In this document: positions 8,106 through 17,296 of the stretch, piece after piece
Layout of the letters: each line of letters opens with the position of its first letter
Numbering within the stretch: the stretch's first letter is position 1
Assembly: GCA_900548535.1 (NCBI GenBank)
Contig: URLG01000011.1
Location: 1-49,728, forward strand
Origin: Candidatus Segatella intestinihominis
GTDB taxonomy: Bacteria > Bacteroidota > Bacteroidia > Bacteroidales > Bacteroidaceae
DNA: 49,728 bases
Reading direction: 5' to 3'
Made by a program: the position numbers and the translations under genes
Notes under the pieces: model-generated
Seen by the model: only the letters and a program-made list of their open reading frames with translations
Databases searched by the model: none
What the model was told of the DNA's origin: nothing

Positions 8106-8960
8106 ATGCACAACCTGTTAGAGTTTTTGCAGAAATATAACCATTGGTTTGTCTTCCTCATTCTCGAAGTGGTGAGCATGGTGCTGCTGTTTCAGTACAA
8201 CAGCTACCAGGGTAGTGCGTGGTTTTCTTCGGCCAATGCCGTGACGGGCAAGCTCTATGAGTGGAACTCCGCCATCGACACCTTCTTCTCGCTTACCAAG
8301 GTAAACCAGGAACTGACCCAGCGCAATGCCTATCTGGAACACCAGGTGCAGCAGCTCAGCGACAGCCTTGTAGACGTGACCAAGGACAGCACCATCTACC
8401 GTAGAGGGCAGTTTGCCATGCTCCAAAACTATAGGCTCATACCAGCCAAGGTGCTGGACAATAGCATCGACAAGCCGGGCAACCTGCTGACCATCGACAA
8501 GGGTAGCGCCGACGGCATCCACAAGGATATGGGCGTAGTGAGCGGCACGGGCGTAGTGGGCATCGTATATCTCGTGTCAGAGCATTACAGCATCGTGATA
8601 CCAGTGCTCAACACCAAGTCGAACATCAGCTGCACCATCCAGGGCAGGGGCTACTTTGGCTACCTGAGATGGAAGGGCGGACGCTCGGACCTGGCATACG
8701 TAGAGGAGGTGCCACGCCATGCCCACTTCAAGCTGGGCGACTATGTGGTGACCAGCGGCTACAGCGCCGTGTTCCCTCCAGGCGTGAGAGTGGGCAAGAT
8801 ATTGCACGTGTTCAATTCTGCCGACGGACTGTCATATAGAGTGATGGTGAAGCTCTCCACCGATTTCGGCAAATTGCGCGATGTGTGCATCATCGACGAT
8901 GCTGCCATGAAGGAGCGCCTCGACATCATGCGCGCAGCCCAAGACAGCATCAAACCATAA
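8106..8960 (+). CDS. mreC: Rod shape-determining protein MreC
   Basis: A 284-aa bitopic inner-membrane protein that activates the PBP2-RodA pair from the periplasm. One transmembrane helix (about residues 14-32), then a short coiled coil (about 60-95, with NQELTQRNAYLEHQVQQL), then the MreC beta-barrel domain (about 115-265) with GTGVVGIVYLVSEHYS and the conserved GDYVVTSGYSAVFPPGV. Length matches the family. It is 95 bases after mreB and 35 before mreD. Confidence 0.95.
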   Translation: MHNLLEFLQKYNHWFVFLILEVVSMVLLFQYNSYQGSAWFSSANAVTGKLYEWNSAIDTFFSLTKVNQELTQRNAYLEHQVQQLSDSLVDVTKDSTIYRRGQFAMLQNYRLIPAKVLDNSIDKPGNLLTIDKGSADGIHKDMGVVSGTGVVGIVYLVSEHYSIVIPVLNTKSNISCTIQGRGYFGYLRWKGGRSDLAYVEEVPRHAHFKLGDYVVTSGYSAVFPPGVRVGKILHVFNSADGLSYRVMVKLSTDFGKLRDVCIIDDAAMKERLDIMRAAQDSIKP

Positions 8961-8995
8961 ATACTGATACATCTCTATTTTAGCAAAATACATAT

Positions 8996-9496
8996 ATGAG
9001 TATAGATTTAGTAAAACGAATAGCCACCTTCGTGGTGCTCGTGCTGGTGCAGGGACTGGTGTTCAATCACATCCATCTCTTCAACTGCGCCACCCCCTTG
9101 CTCTATATCATCATGGTGCTCCACTTCCGCCGCAACCATCCCCGCTGGGCGATATTGCTATGGTGCTTCATGATGGGACTTTGCATCGACGTATTTGCCA
9201 ATACGCCAGGTGTGGCTGCGGCCTCCATGACAGCCATCGGACTGCTGCAACCTTACCTCTTGGAGCTCTTCGTATCGCGCGATAGCGCCGACGACTTGGA
9301 GCCATCCATGTATACCATCGGACCGGGCAAGTTTGTGCTCTATGTAACGATGATCATACTCGTTTATAATCTATTGTTTTTTACCCTCGAAACGTTCAAT
9401 TTCTTCAACTGGGTGCAGTGGCTATTGTGCATCGGTGGCAGCAGTGTCATCACGCTCATACTCATCATGGCTGTAGAAAACTTCAGAAAAAAATAA
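8996..9496 (+). CDS. mreD: Rod shape-determining protein MreD
   Basis: A 166-aa hydrophobic protein with about five membrane helices, identified by size, hydropathy and position between mreC and mrdA. MreD family sequences are poorly conserved. FNHIHLFNCATPLLYIIMVL near the N-terminus and the GLCIDVFANTPGV segment are typical of Bacteroidetes members. It is part of the elongasome. The start at 8996 is the first ATG after mreC and leaves a 14-base gap to mrdA. Confidence 0.9.
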   Translation: MSIDLVKRIATFVVLVLVQGLVFNHIHLFNCATPLLYIIMVLHFRRNHPRWAILLWCFMMGLCIDVFANTPGVAAASMTAIGLLQPYLLELFVSRDSADDLEPSMYTIGPGKFVLYVTMIILVYNLLFFTLETFNFFNWVQWLLCIGGSSVITLILIMAVENFRKK

Positions 9497-9510
9497 GGTA
9501 GTTAATATAT

Positions 9511-11361
9511 ATGTTGGATTACAATCTTGAGAAACGCAGATACGTGATAGGTGGAGTGGCCATTGCTATAGTGGTCATCTACATGATACGTCTCTTTACG
9601 CTTCAGATTATGAGCGACGACTATAAGAAGAATGCCGACAGTAATGCCTTCCTGAAGCAGATAGAATTTCCATCGCGTGGAGCCATCTATGACCGCAACG
9701 GCAAGCTGATGGTATACAATCAGCCCTCTTACGACATCATGGTAGTGATGAACGAGGAGAGTGGCCGTCTGGATACCACCGACTTCTGCAACTCGCTGGG
9801 CATCACCAAGGAATTCTTCATCCAGCGCATGAACGACATCAAGGATCGCTCCAAGAATCCGGGCTATTCCCGCTACACGCAGCAGCTCTTCATGAGTCAG
9901 CTTTCGGACAAGGACTTCAGCGTGTTCCAGGAGAAGATGTTCCGATTCCCAGGCTTCTATGTGCAGAAGCGAAGCATCCGAGAGTATACCTATCCATACG
10001 CTGCCCACGTATTGGGCGATGTGGGAGAGGTGTCGGAGAGCGACATAGAGGAGGATGACTACTATCAGCCGGGCGACTACATCGGTAAGCTCGGACTGGA
10101 GAAGCACTACGAGAAAGAGCTCCGAGGGCAGAAGGGCGTGAAGATATTGCTGCGCGATGCCCACGGCAGAATACAGGGCAGCTACCAGAACGGCAAGCTG
10201 GACCAGCGCCCTATAGCCGGCAAGGACCTGACACTGGGCATCGACGTGAACCTGCAAGCCCTGGGCGAAAGACTCCTGCAAGGCAAGATAGGCAGTGTCG
10301 TGGCGATAGACCCAAGAACGGGCGAAGTGCTGGCTATGGTGTCATCGCCTACCTACGACCCTCGCCGACTGGTGGGCAGAATGAGGGGCAAGATGCATCG
10401 CTATCTGTCGCAAAACCCTTGGAAACCCTTGCTGAACCGAAGCATCATGGGACAATATCCTCCGGGTTCTACATTCAAGACCACCCAGGCATTGACCTAT
10501 CTCACCGAGGGCATCATCACCCCGGGCACCGCCTTCCCTTGTAATCACGGATTTTCCTATAAGGGACTCCACGTGGGCTGCCACGGCCACCCATCGCCTA
10601 TAGCGTTGGTGGATGCCATCAGCACCTCATGCAACGGTTACTTCTGCTGGGGACTCTACCATATGATGGGCAACCGACGCAAGTATAAGACCGTGCAAGA
10701 TGCCATGACCACCTGGCGCGACTATATGGTGAGCATGGGATTCGGCTACAAGCTGGGCATCGACCTGCCGGGCGAGAAGCGAGGACTGATACCTAACGCC
10801 CAGTTCTATGACAAGGCATACCGAGGCTCCTGGAACGGACTCACCATCATCAGTATCTCCATCGGTCAGGGCGAGGTAAACCTCACGCCACTGCAGATAG
10901 CCAACCTGGGCGCCACCATCGCCAACAGGGGCTACTACTACGTGCCCCACGTAGTGCGCAAGGTGCAGGGGGAACCTCTCGATACGCTCTATACCCGACG
11001 CCACTATACCAAGGCTTCGAAGCGAGCCTACAACTATGTGGTAGCCGGCATGCGCAGTTCGGCGCTCAAGGGTACTTGTAAGATGCTGGCTCGCTACGAC
11101 TTTGAGCCTTGCGGCAAGACGGGTACCGCCCAGAACCGTGGCCACGACCACTCCGTGTTCATGGGCTTTGCTCCGATGAACAACCCTAGGATAGCCATCG
11201 CCGTATATGTGGAGAATGGTGGCTGGGGTGCCGACTATGGTGTGCCTATCGGCGGACTGATGATGGAGCAATACCTGCATGGCAAGCTCTCGCCATCATC
11301 CGAGAAGCAAGCTGCAGAGATGCAGGCTCGTCGCATCGCCTACGGCTCTAGCAGCAGATAA
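9511..11361 (+). CDS. mrdA: Penicillin-binding protein 2 (elongasome transpeptidase)
   Basis: A 616-aa class B PBP that cross-links new peptidoglycan during elongation, driven by RodA. One N-terminal membrane helix (about 9-28), the PBP dimerisation/pedestal domain (about 45-220), then the transpeptidase domain. All three active-site motifs are intact: STFK (Ser320, Lys323), SCN (373-375) and KTG (536-538). The RGAIYDRNG segment near 54 is the usual start of the pedestal domain. It follows mreD by 14 bases and precedes rodA by 84. Confidence 0.97.
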   Translation: MLDYNLEKRRYVIGGVAIAIVVIYMIRLFTLQIMSDDYKKNADSNAFLKQIEFPSRGAIYDRNGKLMVYNQPSYDIMVVMNEESGRLDTTDFCNSLGITKEFFIQRMNDIKDRSKNPGYSRYTQQLFMSQLSDKDFSVFQEKMFRFPGFYVQKRSIREYTYPYAAHVLGDVGEVSESDIEEDDYYQPGDYIGKLGLEKHYEKELRGQKGVKILLRDAHGRIQGSYQNGKLDQRPIAGKDLTLGIDVNLQALGERLLQGKIGSVVAIDPRTGEVLAMVSSPTYDPRRLVGRMRGKMHRYLSQNPWKPLLNRSIMGQYPPGSTFKTTQALTYLTEGIITPGTAFPCNHGFSYKGLHVGCHGHPSPIALVDAISTSCNGYFCWGLYHMMGNRRKYKTVQDAMTTWRDYMVSMGFGYKLGIDLPGEKRGLIPNAQFYDKAYRGSWNGLTIISISIGQGEVNLTPLQIANLGATIANRGYYYVPHVVRKVQGEPLDTLYTRRHYTKASKRAYNYVVAGMRSSALKGTCKMLARYDFEPCGKTGTAQNRGHDHSVFMGFAPMNNPRIAIAVYVENGGWGADYGVPIGGLMMEQYLHGKLSPSSEKQAAEMQARRIAYGSSSR

Positions 11362-11445
11362 TGAGATAATTGAGAATTAATAATTAAGAATTAAGAATTC
11401 CAAATTGATTATGATGGGGGATTCGTTATTAATAATTTATCATTC

Positions 11446-12909
11446 ATGGCAGATACAAAACAACCAAGTGTGCTTCGCTCACTCGACTGGTGGACGATAG
11501 GCATCTATCTGGCGCTGCTCGTCTTTGGATGGGTGAGCGTCTGCGGTGCTAGCTATACTTATGGTGACAATGATATATTCAGCCTCAGTGCTCGCTCGGG
11601 CATGCAGATTATCTGGATAGGCACGTCGATAGCCTTGGGATTCGTCATCCTGATGCTCGACGACCGCTTCTATGATACCTTCTCGTATGTCATCTATGGC
11701 GTGTTGATATTGCTGCTCTTCGCCACGATATTCAATCCGCATAGCATCAAGGGCTCTCACTCTTGGCTGGTATTGGGACCTTTAAGACTGCAACCTGCCG
11801 AGTTTGGCAAGTTTGCCACGGCGCTGGCTGTGGCTAAGTTTATGTCTAGTTATGGCTTCAATATCCAGAAGACCAAGCATTTCTTGGCAGCGGTGGGCAT
11901 CATCGTGCTGCCTATGATCTGCATCGTGGGTCAGAGGGAGACGGGTTCGGCACTGGTCTATTCAGCCTTCTTCCTCATGCTCTATCGCGAGGGCATGCCG
12001 GGAGCCATCCTCTTCACGGGCGTGTCGATGGTGGCTTACTTCGTTGTGGGAGTGAAGTATGAGAATGTGATGATGTGGGATACTTACACCTCGGTGGGCA
12101 AGTTTGTGGTGCTGCTCATGGTGCAGATTTTTACTGCGGGCTTGGTCAATTCCTACACGGGCAATAAGAAGCACGCACTCATCATCCTGGGCTATTCGGT
12201 GGGCATCACGCTCGTCTTCTCCCTCTTCTCTACCTATGTCATCCCATTCGATGTGGTATGGATTCAGCTCTTGCTTTGCGCCGCCATGATAGGCTTCCTG
12301 GTGTATCAGGGACTGAAGACTCGATTCAGGAATTATTTCCTCATCTCCATCTTCTCCATCGGCAGCATCGCCTTCTTCTATAGTGCCGACTATGTGCTCA
12401 ACAATGTGATGGAGCCTCACCAGCGAGTGCGCATCAACGTGCTCTTGGGACTGGACGAAGACTTGGCTGGTGCTGGATATAATGTGCATCAGAGCGAGAT
12501 TGCCATCGGTTCGGGAGGCTTGCAGGGCAAGGGATTTCTCAACGGAACGCAGACCAAGCTCAAGTTCGTGCCAGAGCAGGATACCGACTTCATCTTCTGC
12601 ACGGTGGGCGAGGAGGAAGGATTCTTGGGTTCGGCAGGCGTATTGCTGCTCTTCCTGGCTCTGATATTGCGACTGATGCATCTGGCGGAGCGGCAACCGT
12701 TCAAGTTTGGAAGAATCTATGGCTATTGCGTGCTCAGTGTGTTCCTCTTCCACCTATTTATTAATGTGGGCATGGTGCTGGGCTTGACGCCAGTGATTGG
12801 TATTCCGCTGCCATTCTTCAGTTATGGTGGTAGTTCGCTCTGGGGATTCACCATCCTGCTCTTCATCTTCCTGAGAATAGATGCAGGCAGAAACCTGGTG
12901 AGAAGCTAG
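11446..12909 (+). CDS. rodA: Peptidoglycan glycosyltransferase RodA
   Basis: A 487-aa SEDS glycosyltransferase that polymerises lipid II for the side wall together with PBP2. About ten membrane segments are visible. Conserved SEDS motifs include KGSHSWLVLGPLRLQPAEFGK, with the catalytic-region W and P-x-E, and the C-terminal GMVLGLTPVIGIPLPFFSYG. It is somewhat longer than E. coli RodA (370 aa), as is normal for Bacteroidetes because of an extended central loop. It is the last gene of the operon, followed by a bidirectional terminator. Confidence 0.95.
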   Translation: MADTKQPSVLRSLDWWTIGIYLALLVFGWVSVCGASYTYGDNDIFSLSARSGMQIIWIGTSIALGFVILMLDDRFYDTFSYVIYGVLILLLFATIFNPHSIKGSHSWLVLGPLRLQPAEFGKFATALAVAKFMSSYGFNIQKTKHFLAAVGIIVLPMICIVGQRETGSALVYSAFFLMLYREGMPGAILFTGVSMVAYFVVGVKYENVMMWDTYTSVGKFVVLLMVQIFTAGLVNSYTGNKKHALIILGYSVGITLVFSLFSTYVIPFDVVWIQLLLCAAMIGFLVYQGLKTRFRNYFLISIFSIGSIAFFYSADYVLNNVMEPHQRVRINVLLGLDEDLAGAGYNVHQSEIAIGSGGLQGKGFLNGTQTKLKFVPEQDTDFIFCTVGEEEGFLGSAGVLLLFLALILRLMHLAERQPFKFGRIYGYCVLSVFLFHLFINVGMVLGLTPVIGIPLPFFSYGGSSLWGFTILLFIFLRIDAGRNLVRS

Positions 12910-12969
12910 ACAGCGTATATATATAATAAGGTATAAGAAACAAACTATAATTAAGGTATAAGAAAAAAT

Positions 12970-13000
12970 AAGCCTCAGCTCAATGGTAGAGCTGGGGCTT
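12970..13000 (+). terminator. Bidirectional terminator between rodA and gldH
   Basis: A 12-bp stem AAGCCTCAGCTC / GAGCTGGGGCTT (one G-T pair) with a 7-base loop, T-rich on the right and A-rich on the left. It sits between two convergent operons. The stretch GCTTATTTCTTGCT inside it is repeated at the gldH stop (about 13035-13048). Confidence 0.75.
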
Positions 13001-13035
13001 ATTTCTTGCTCTTTTGCTTCAAGTGTAGCTGGAGC

Positions 13036-13533
13036 TTATTTCTTGCTAGATAATTCTGACTTCGTAATCTTGATGCCGATGTCGCTCACTCCTGGCAAAA
13101 TCTCTCGCTTCATATCGTGCTGCACGGCGATGTGGATGGAGTCGCCTTGGTGCATCTGATACAGATTGATGGGCACATTGTACTGATAGTAGCTGATGCC
13201 CTGACCCTTGCTCACGCCATTCTTGTCGATGAGCTCGCAGTTCACGGTGTCTATCTTGCATTCTGATAGCACCTTGCGCTTGTTGTGGAAGATGGTTTGC
13301 TTCACAATGAGCGTGAGACTCATGAAGGGGTAATCGCCCGTGATGCGAAGCCCCAGGCTTTGCTGGTAGGTGCCAGCCTCTGCCAGTGGCGCCACCTCGA
13401 AGGAGAGGGTGTCGTTTTTCTCCCAGCCTGCTATCGGAGTATGAGCATACTGATCAAAGACAGTAGAGTGATTGCAAGATGGGAGCAACCATGTTGCTCC
13501 CACTGCCATGATGAGATATATTAGTTTTCTCAT
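13036..13533 (-). CDS. gldH: Gliding-motility lipoprotein GldH
   Basis: A 165-aa lipoprotein with a signal peptide and lipobox LLPSC (Cys20). The GldH family is recognised by the N-terminal VFDQYAHTP and the IGIKI segment near the C-terminus. In gliding Flavobacteria GldH is needed for motility. Non-gliding Bacteroidales keep it, and its role there is unclear, possibly envelope- or type IX secretion-related. It lies 25 bases after ricT and is probably the last gene of the metF-holB-ricT-gldH transcription unit. Confidence 0.85.
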   Translation of the reverse strand: MRKLIYLIMAVGATWLLPSCNHSTVFDQYAHTPIAGWEKNDTLSFEVAPLAEAGTYQQSLGLRITGDYPFMSLTLIVKQTIFHNKRKVLSECKIDTVNCELIDKNGVSKGQGISYYQYNVPINLYQMHQGDSIHIAVQHDMKREILPGVSDIGIKITKSELSSKK

Positions 13534-13558
13534 TTTCTTATGTTATTCCTCTTTTCTC

Positions 13559-14896
13559 TTATTCCTCTTTCTTGTCGTCTTTCCTGTTGAAGTCGCGACG
13601 GCGGTTACCTTTCTTGGGGCGGCGATAGCCGTTCTTCTGTCGGCGCTCGCCATTCTGAGCACGTTGACCTTCGCCATTCTGAGGACGCTGACCTTCATTG
13701 TTGCTCTGAGGCTTCTTAGCTCCCTCTGTATTCTGAGGCTTTGGTCCTGCCTCAGCATTATTTTGTGGACGGCGGTTATCGCGTTCACGACCTCTATTAT
13801 TATTGTTTCTCTTTCTGCGCTTGTTCTTGTCAAATCGACTCAAGTCGGCTTCTGCCAAGAGGTCGCTCGACTTAGCCACTGGCTTAGCCTTGCCATTCTC
13901 CATCAGGCTGAGTGGTTTCTCGCCAGCCTTGTTCATCTCCAAGATTTCCTTGGCACGCTCCACGGTGATGGTCTCCAAGTTAGAGGCAAGGTTCTTGTCT
14001 GAAGAGTAGGTGATGAGACCTGCCAGGATGTCTACCTTGAACTGATAGAACTCGCCATCGGCAGTTTGCAGCACGGCATCCTTAGGAGGCAACTTGCGGC
14101 TCGCCTCCACGTAGTTGTCCACCTCGTAGTTGAGGCAGCATTTCAGTTTGGCGCACATGCCGGCAAGCTTCTGAGGATTGAGCGAGATGTCCTGATAGCG
14201 GGCAGCATTGGTGCTCACGCTCACAAAGTTTTTCATCCATGTGGCGCAGCAGAGCTCTCTGCCGCAAGGACCCGTACCACCGATGCGACCAGCTTCCTGG
14301 CGAGCACCAATCTGCTTCATCTCGATGCGCACGTGGAAGGTATCGGCTAGCACCTTGATGAGCTGGCGGAAGTCTACACGCTCGTCGGCGATATAGTAGA
14401 AGATGGCTTTGTTGCCATCGCCCTGATACTCCACGTCGCCTATCTTCATCTTCAAGCCCAGGTCCTTGGCTATCTGGCGGCTCTGTATCATGGTGTCGTG
14501 CTCACGGCTCTTAGCCTCCTTTGCCTTGTCCAGGTCGGTCTGCTTGGCTAGGCGATAGATGCGCTTGATGTCGTCCATCGACTTGAGGTTAGCCTTCTTG
14601 ATTTGCAGCTTTACCAGTCTTCCGGTGAGCGTTACCACTCCGATGTCATGGCCAGGGTTAGCCTCCACAGCCACGATGTCGCCCTTCTTCAGGTCAAGGT
14701 TGTTCACATTATGATAATATCCCTTGCGGGTATTCTTGAATTGCACCTCCACGAGGTCGGTGCTCTCAGCGTTTCCTGGTACGTCGGCGAGCCAGTCGTA
14801 TGTGTTCAACTGTCGGTCTTGTCTGCCCACAGCCTTACAACAGAGCCCTCTGTCGCATCCATGAAACATTCTGAATTTCATATTCTTGTAGTCCAC
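13559..14896 (-). CDS. PSP1-domain protein, RicT/YaaT-like
   Basis: A 445-aa cytosolic protein whose PSP1 core covers about residues 15-290. It carries the cysteine set typical of RicT: CDRGLCC near the N-terminus, GPCGRELCC near 205 and GMCAKLKCCLNYE near 245. In Bacillus, RicT with RicA and RicF binds Fe-S clusters and acts in RNA maturation. In Bacteroidetes the partners are not evident and the function is unknown. The C-terminal 100 residues are a low-complexity basic tail (RRKRNNNNRGRERDNRR and many N, Q, R, K), suggesting nucleic-acid binding. It lies between holB and gldH. Confidence 0.85.
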   Translation of the reverse strand: MDYKNMKFRMFHGCDRGLCCKAVGRQDRQLNTYDWLADVPGNAESTDLVEVQFKNTRKGYYHNVNNLDLKKGDIVAVEANPGHDIGVVTLTGRLVKLQIKKANLKSMDDIKRIYRLAKQTDLDKAKEAKSREHDTMIQSRQIAKDLGLKMKIGDVEYQGDGNKAIFYYIADERVDFRQLIKVLADTFHVRIEMKQIGARQEAGRIGGTGPCGRELCCATWMKNFVSVSTNAARYQDISLNPQKLAGMCAKLKCCLNYEVDNYVEASRKLPPKDAVLQTADGEFYQFKVDILAGLITYSSDKNLASNLETITVERAKEILEMNKAGEKPLSLMENGKAKPVAKSSDLLAEADLSRFDKNKRRKRNNNNRGRERDNRRPQNNAEAGPKPQNTEGAKKPQSNNEGQRPQNGEGQRAQNGERRQKNGYRRPKKGNRRRDFNRKDDKKEE

Positions 14897-14955
14897 GATG
14901 TTTTATATTTTAATTTATAATTTATAATTAAGAATGAATAATTCAGGCTTTCGCC

Positions 14956-15031
14956 CTCCTCACTCCAAACTCCTAACTCCTAACTCCTCACTCCTAACTC
15001 CAAACTCCTCACTCCTAACTTCCTCACTTCC
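14956..15031. repeat. Pentamer/heptamer satellite at the holB 3' end
   Basis: Tandem variants of CTCCTAA, CTCCAAA and CTCCTCA fill the holB-ricT gap and overlap the holB stop codon at 15024-15026. This is low-complexity DNA and is likely variable in copy number. Confidence 0.75.
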
Positions 15032-16181
15032 TGATGAGCAGTACGATGATCTTTAGCGCCAAGTCGAAGAATACGATCTTAGGATTGGCATTCTGGGCGA
15101 TAAATCGCTTTGACTCCTCGAAGAGGTTGGAGATGTCGATGATGTTCGCCTCGTTGATGAATCGGGCGAAGTTTCGGGCAAAGTTCTCTTCCTCTTGCGT
15201 CATATAGCTGAGCTCCGGATTGCGGAAGTTGTACATGAAGCTTTCTCTGAGCATGTGCATGAAGTAGTCTAGCATGCGCTTCTGCTTCTCTCTTCCGAAG
15301 GTAGCCACCACGTCGCTCCATTTCTTCAGGTCGTGGATGTTGCGCATATAGGCCAGGCGCATCAGCATGATAAACATGTCCAGATGCTGTCTGTTCTCAT
15401 TGCCCGAATCTAGTTCTTCCAGAGCCGCATTCCAGTTGCCATTGGCTATGCGGGCTATTCGGTGCGCCATCTCCTGTGCCAAGGCTCTTCGCTCTATGAG
15501 GGCTTGCTCCAGCGAGTCATTGTCTATCTTCTTGAAGTCCAGTCGCTGGGTGCGGCTCCTGATGGTTTCGAGCAAGAGCTCTGGGTTCTCGCTCACCAGC
15601 AGGAAGAGCGTTTGGCGAGGAGGTTCTTCCAGTAGCTTCAGTATCTTGTTGGCAGCCTGGATGTTCATTCTCTCGGGCAGCCATATCAAGCTGATCTTGT
15701 AGCCTCCCTGGCTCGACATCATGCTCAGTTCCCGGGAGATGTTGTCGGTTTCCTCTACCGTGATGATGGCTTGCTTGTTGAAGTCGGCATCCGATTTTCC
15801 CATCCGCTGCATCCAGTCGCTTATCAGCACGTATGGACCTTGGCTCAGCAGCATTTCCTTCCACTCCTTGATGAAGTCGAGGCTCACGGGGTTGTGGTCG
15901 CCGCCCATGTCAGAGGTCTTGATGGTGGGGAAGGTGAAGTGCAGGTCGGGGTGCTCCCACTTGCGCAGCATGGCTTGGGTGCGCTTCTGCTCTTCGGTCA
16001 ACTCTTCAGGGGCAGACTCGCGCTCGCCCAGCAGATAACTGGCAAAAGCCAATGCCATGGCTAGCTTGCCGCAGCCCTGCGGACCGCAGAACATCAGTGC
16101 GTGGGGCACACGATTCTCCTGAACCATCTCCATCAGACGGCTCCATATATCTTGCTGACCTATGACTTCTTTTCTTAACAT
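15024..16181 (-). CDS. holB: DNA polymerase III clamp-loader subunit (delta prime type)
   Basis: A 385-aa AAA+ protein. It starts with EVIGQQDIWSRLMEMV, typical of delta-prime/DnaX clamp-loader proteins, then a P-loop-like GPQGCGKLA (about 33-41). The sensor segment is KILKLLEEPPRQTLFLLVSE with the arginine-finger region TIRSRTQRLDF. DnaX itself would be longer and carry a zinc-binding cysteine quartet, which is absent here, so delta prime is preferred. It loads the beta clamp at the replication fork. The start codon directly abuts the metF stop (no gap), so the two are translationally linked. Confidence 0.85.
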   Translation of the reverse strand: MLRKEVIGQQDIWSRLMEMVQENRVPHALMFCGPQGCGKLAMALAFASYLLGERESAPEELTEEQKRTQAMLRKWEHPDLHFTFPTIKTSDMGGDHNPVSLDFIKEWKEMLLSQGPYVLISDWMQRMGKSDADFNKQAIITVEETDNISRELSMMSSQGGYKISLIWLPERMNIQAANKILKLLEEPPRQTLFLLVSENPELLLETIRSRTQRLDFKKIDNDSLEQALIERRALAQEMAHRIARIANGNWNAALEELDSGNENRQHLDMFIMLMRLAYMRNIHDLKKWSDVVATFGREKQKRMLDYFMHMLRESFMYNFRNPELSYMTQEEENFARNFARFINEANIIDISNLFEESKRFIAQNANPKIVFFDLALKIIVLLIRK

Positions 16182-17138
16182 TTAAAATAAGATTTTAGCT
16201 ATTTGCTTCACGCTATCCACTGCCGAAACAGTGAAGAAGTGAACATTGTTGTATCCGTGCTCGAAGAGATCCTTCACCTGCGCGGCGGTCCATTCTATGC
16301 CGAGAGCCTTGGCGTCATCATCCGTCTTGCACTTCAATACCTCCTGGGCTAGCTCCTCAGGGATGTCGCAGTGGAATGTCTTTGGCACCACGGTGAGCTG
16401 GCTCAACTTGGCAAAGGGCTTGATGGCTGGGATGATAGGCATGGTGATGCCCATCTGGCGAGCCTTCTCCACAAATGCGTAGAACTTCTCATTGTCATAG
16501 AAAAGCTGGGTTACGGCGTAAGAGGCGCCTAGCTGCTGCTTCTCCAAGAGGTGCTGCATGTCTTGCTCCATGTTAGGGGCTTCCTCATGCTTCTCTGGAT
16601 AGCAAGCCACGCCATAGCAGAACTTTTCGCCTGGGTGCTTGATAGGGGTGCCATCGGCAAAGAAGCCCTCATTGAATTGAGCCACTTGCTTCAAGAGGTC
16701 GGTGGCATGGGCATGACCATTGGCGGTAGGGGTGAACTGGCGGTCTTCCTTCGCCTTGTCGCCACGCAGCAAGAGTACATTGGAAATGCCGAGAAATTGG
16801 AGGTCGAGCAATTCATACTCGATGTCTTCCTTGGTGGCACCGCTACAGATGACGTGAGGAATCACCGGGATGTCATACTTGTTCTGGATGGCTCCGGCGA
16901 TGGCTACTGTGCCCGGACGGCGACGCATGCGCAGGCGGGTGAGCAGTCCATTCTCCAACTCCTTATACACATACTCGCTGTGGTGAGTGGTGATGTTGAT
17001 GAATCTTGGTCCAAACTCCTTCAGGGCATCGATGGTGCGGAAAAGAGCCCCTGTGCCATTGCCCTTGAGAGGAGGTAAAACCTCGAACGAAAAGCCTCGC
17101 TTGCCGCCCTCATTATGTAGAAATTCTGCTATGTTCAT
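16182..17138 (-). CDS. metF: 5,10-methylenetetrahydrofolate reductase
   Basis: A 318-aa flavoprotein of the MetF family that makes 5-methyl-THF for methionine synthesis. It has a TIM-barrel fold, with FSFEVLPPLKGNG at the N-terminus (catalytic Glu in SFE-x-LPP), ITTHHSEYV, SNVLLLRGD near 120, the YAVTQLFYDNEKF segment near 205 and PIIPAIKPF. Length is as expected. It is the first gene of the minus-strand unit. Only a -7-like box is seen upstream. Confidence 0.95.
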   Translation of the reverse strand: MNIAEFLHNEGGKRGFSFEVLPPLKGNGTGALFRTIDALKEFGPRFINITTHHSEYVYKELENGLLTRLRMRRRPGTVAIAGAIQNKYDIPVIPHVICSGATKEDIEYELLDLQFLGISNVLLLRGDKAKEDRQFTPTANGHAHATDLLKQVAQFNEGFFADGTPIKHPGEKFCYGVACYPEKHEEAPNMEQDMQHLLEKQQLGASYAVTQLFYDNEKFYAFVEKARQMGITMPIIPAIKPFAKLSQLTVVPKTFHCDIPEELAQEVLKCKTDDDAKALGIEWTAAQVKDLFEHGYNNVHFFTVSAVDSVKQIAKILF

Positions 17139-17172
17139 ATTACGTAATATCTATTTTTCTTCTTTTTGGTTG

Positions 17173-17180
17173 CAAATTTA
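17173..17180 (-). promoter_or_regulatory. Possible -7 box for metF
   Basis: TAAATTTG on the minus strand fits TAnnTTTG, 35 bases before the metF start. No good TTG box lies at the usual distance, so this is tentative. Confidence 0.35.
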
Positions 17181-17296
17181 CAAAAAAAATGGGGGAAAAT
17201 AGCAGTTTATACGTAATATTTTAAAAGAAAATGCGTTTCTCTAAACAGAAACTAGCAAAACTCTAATAAGAAATAAACAAATTAGACCTAAAAATA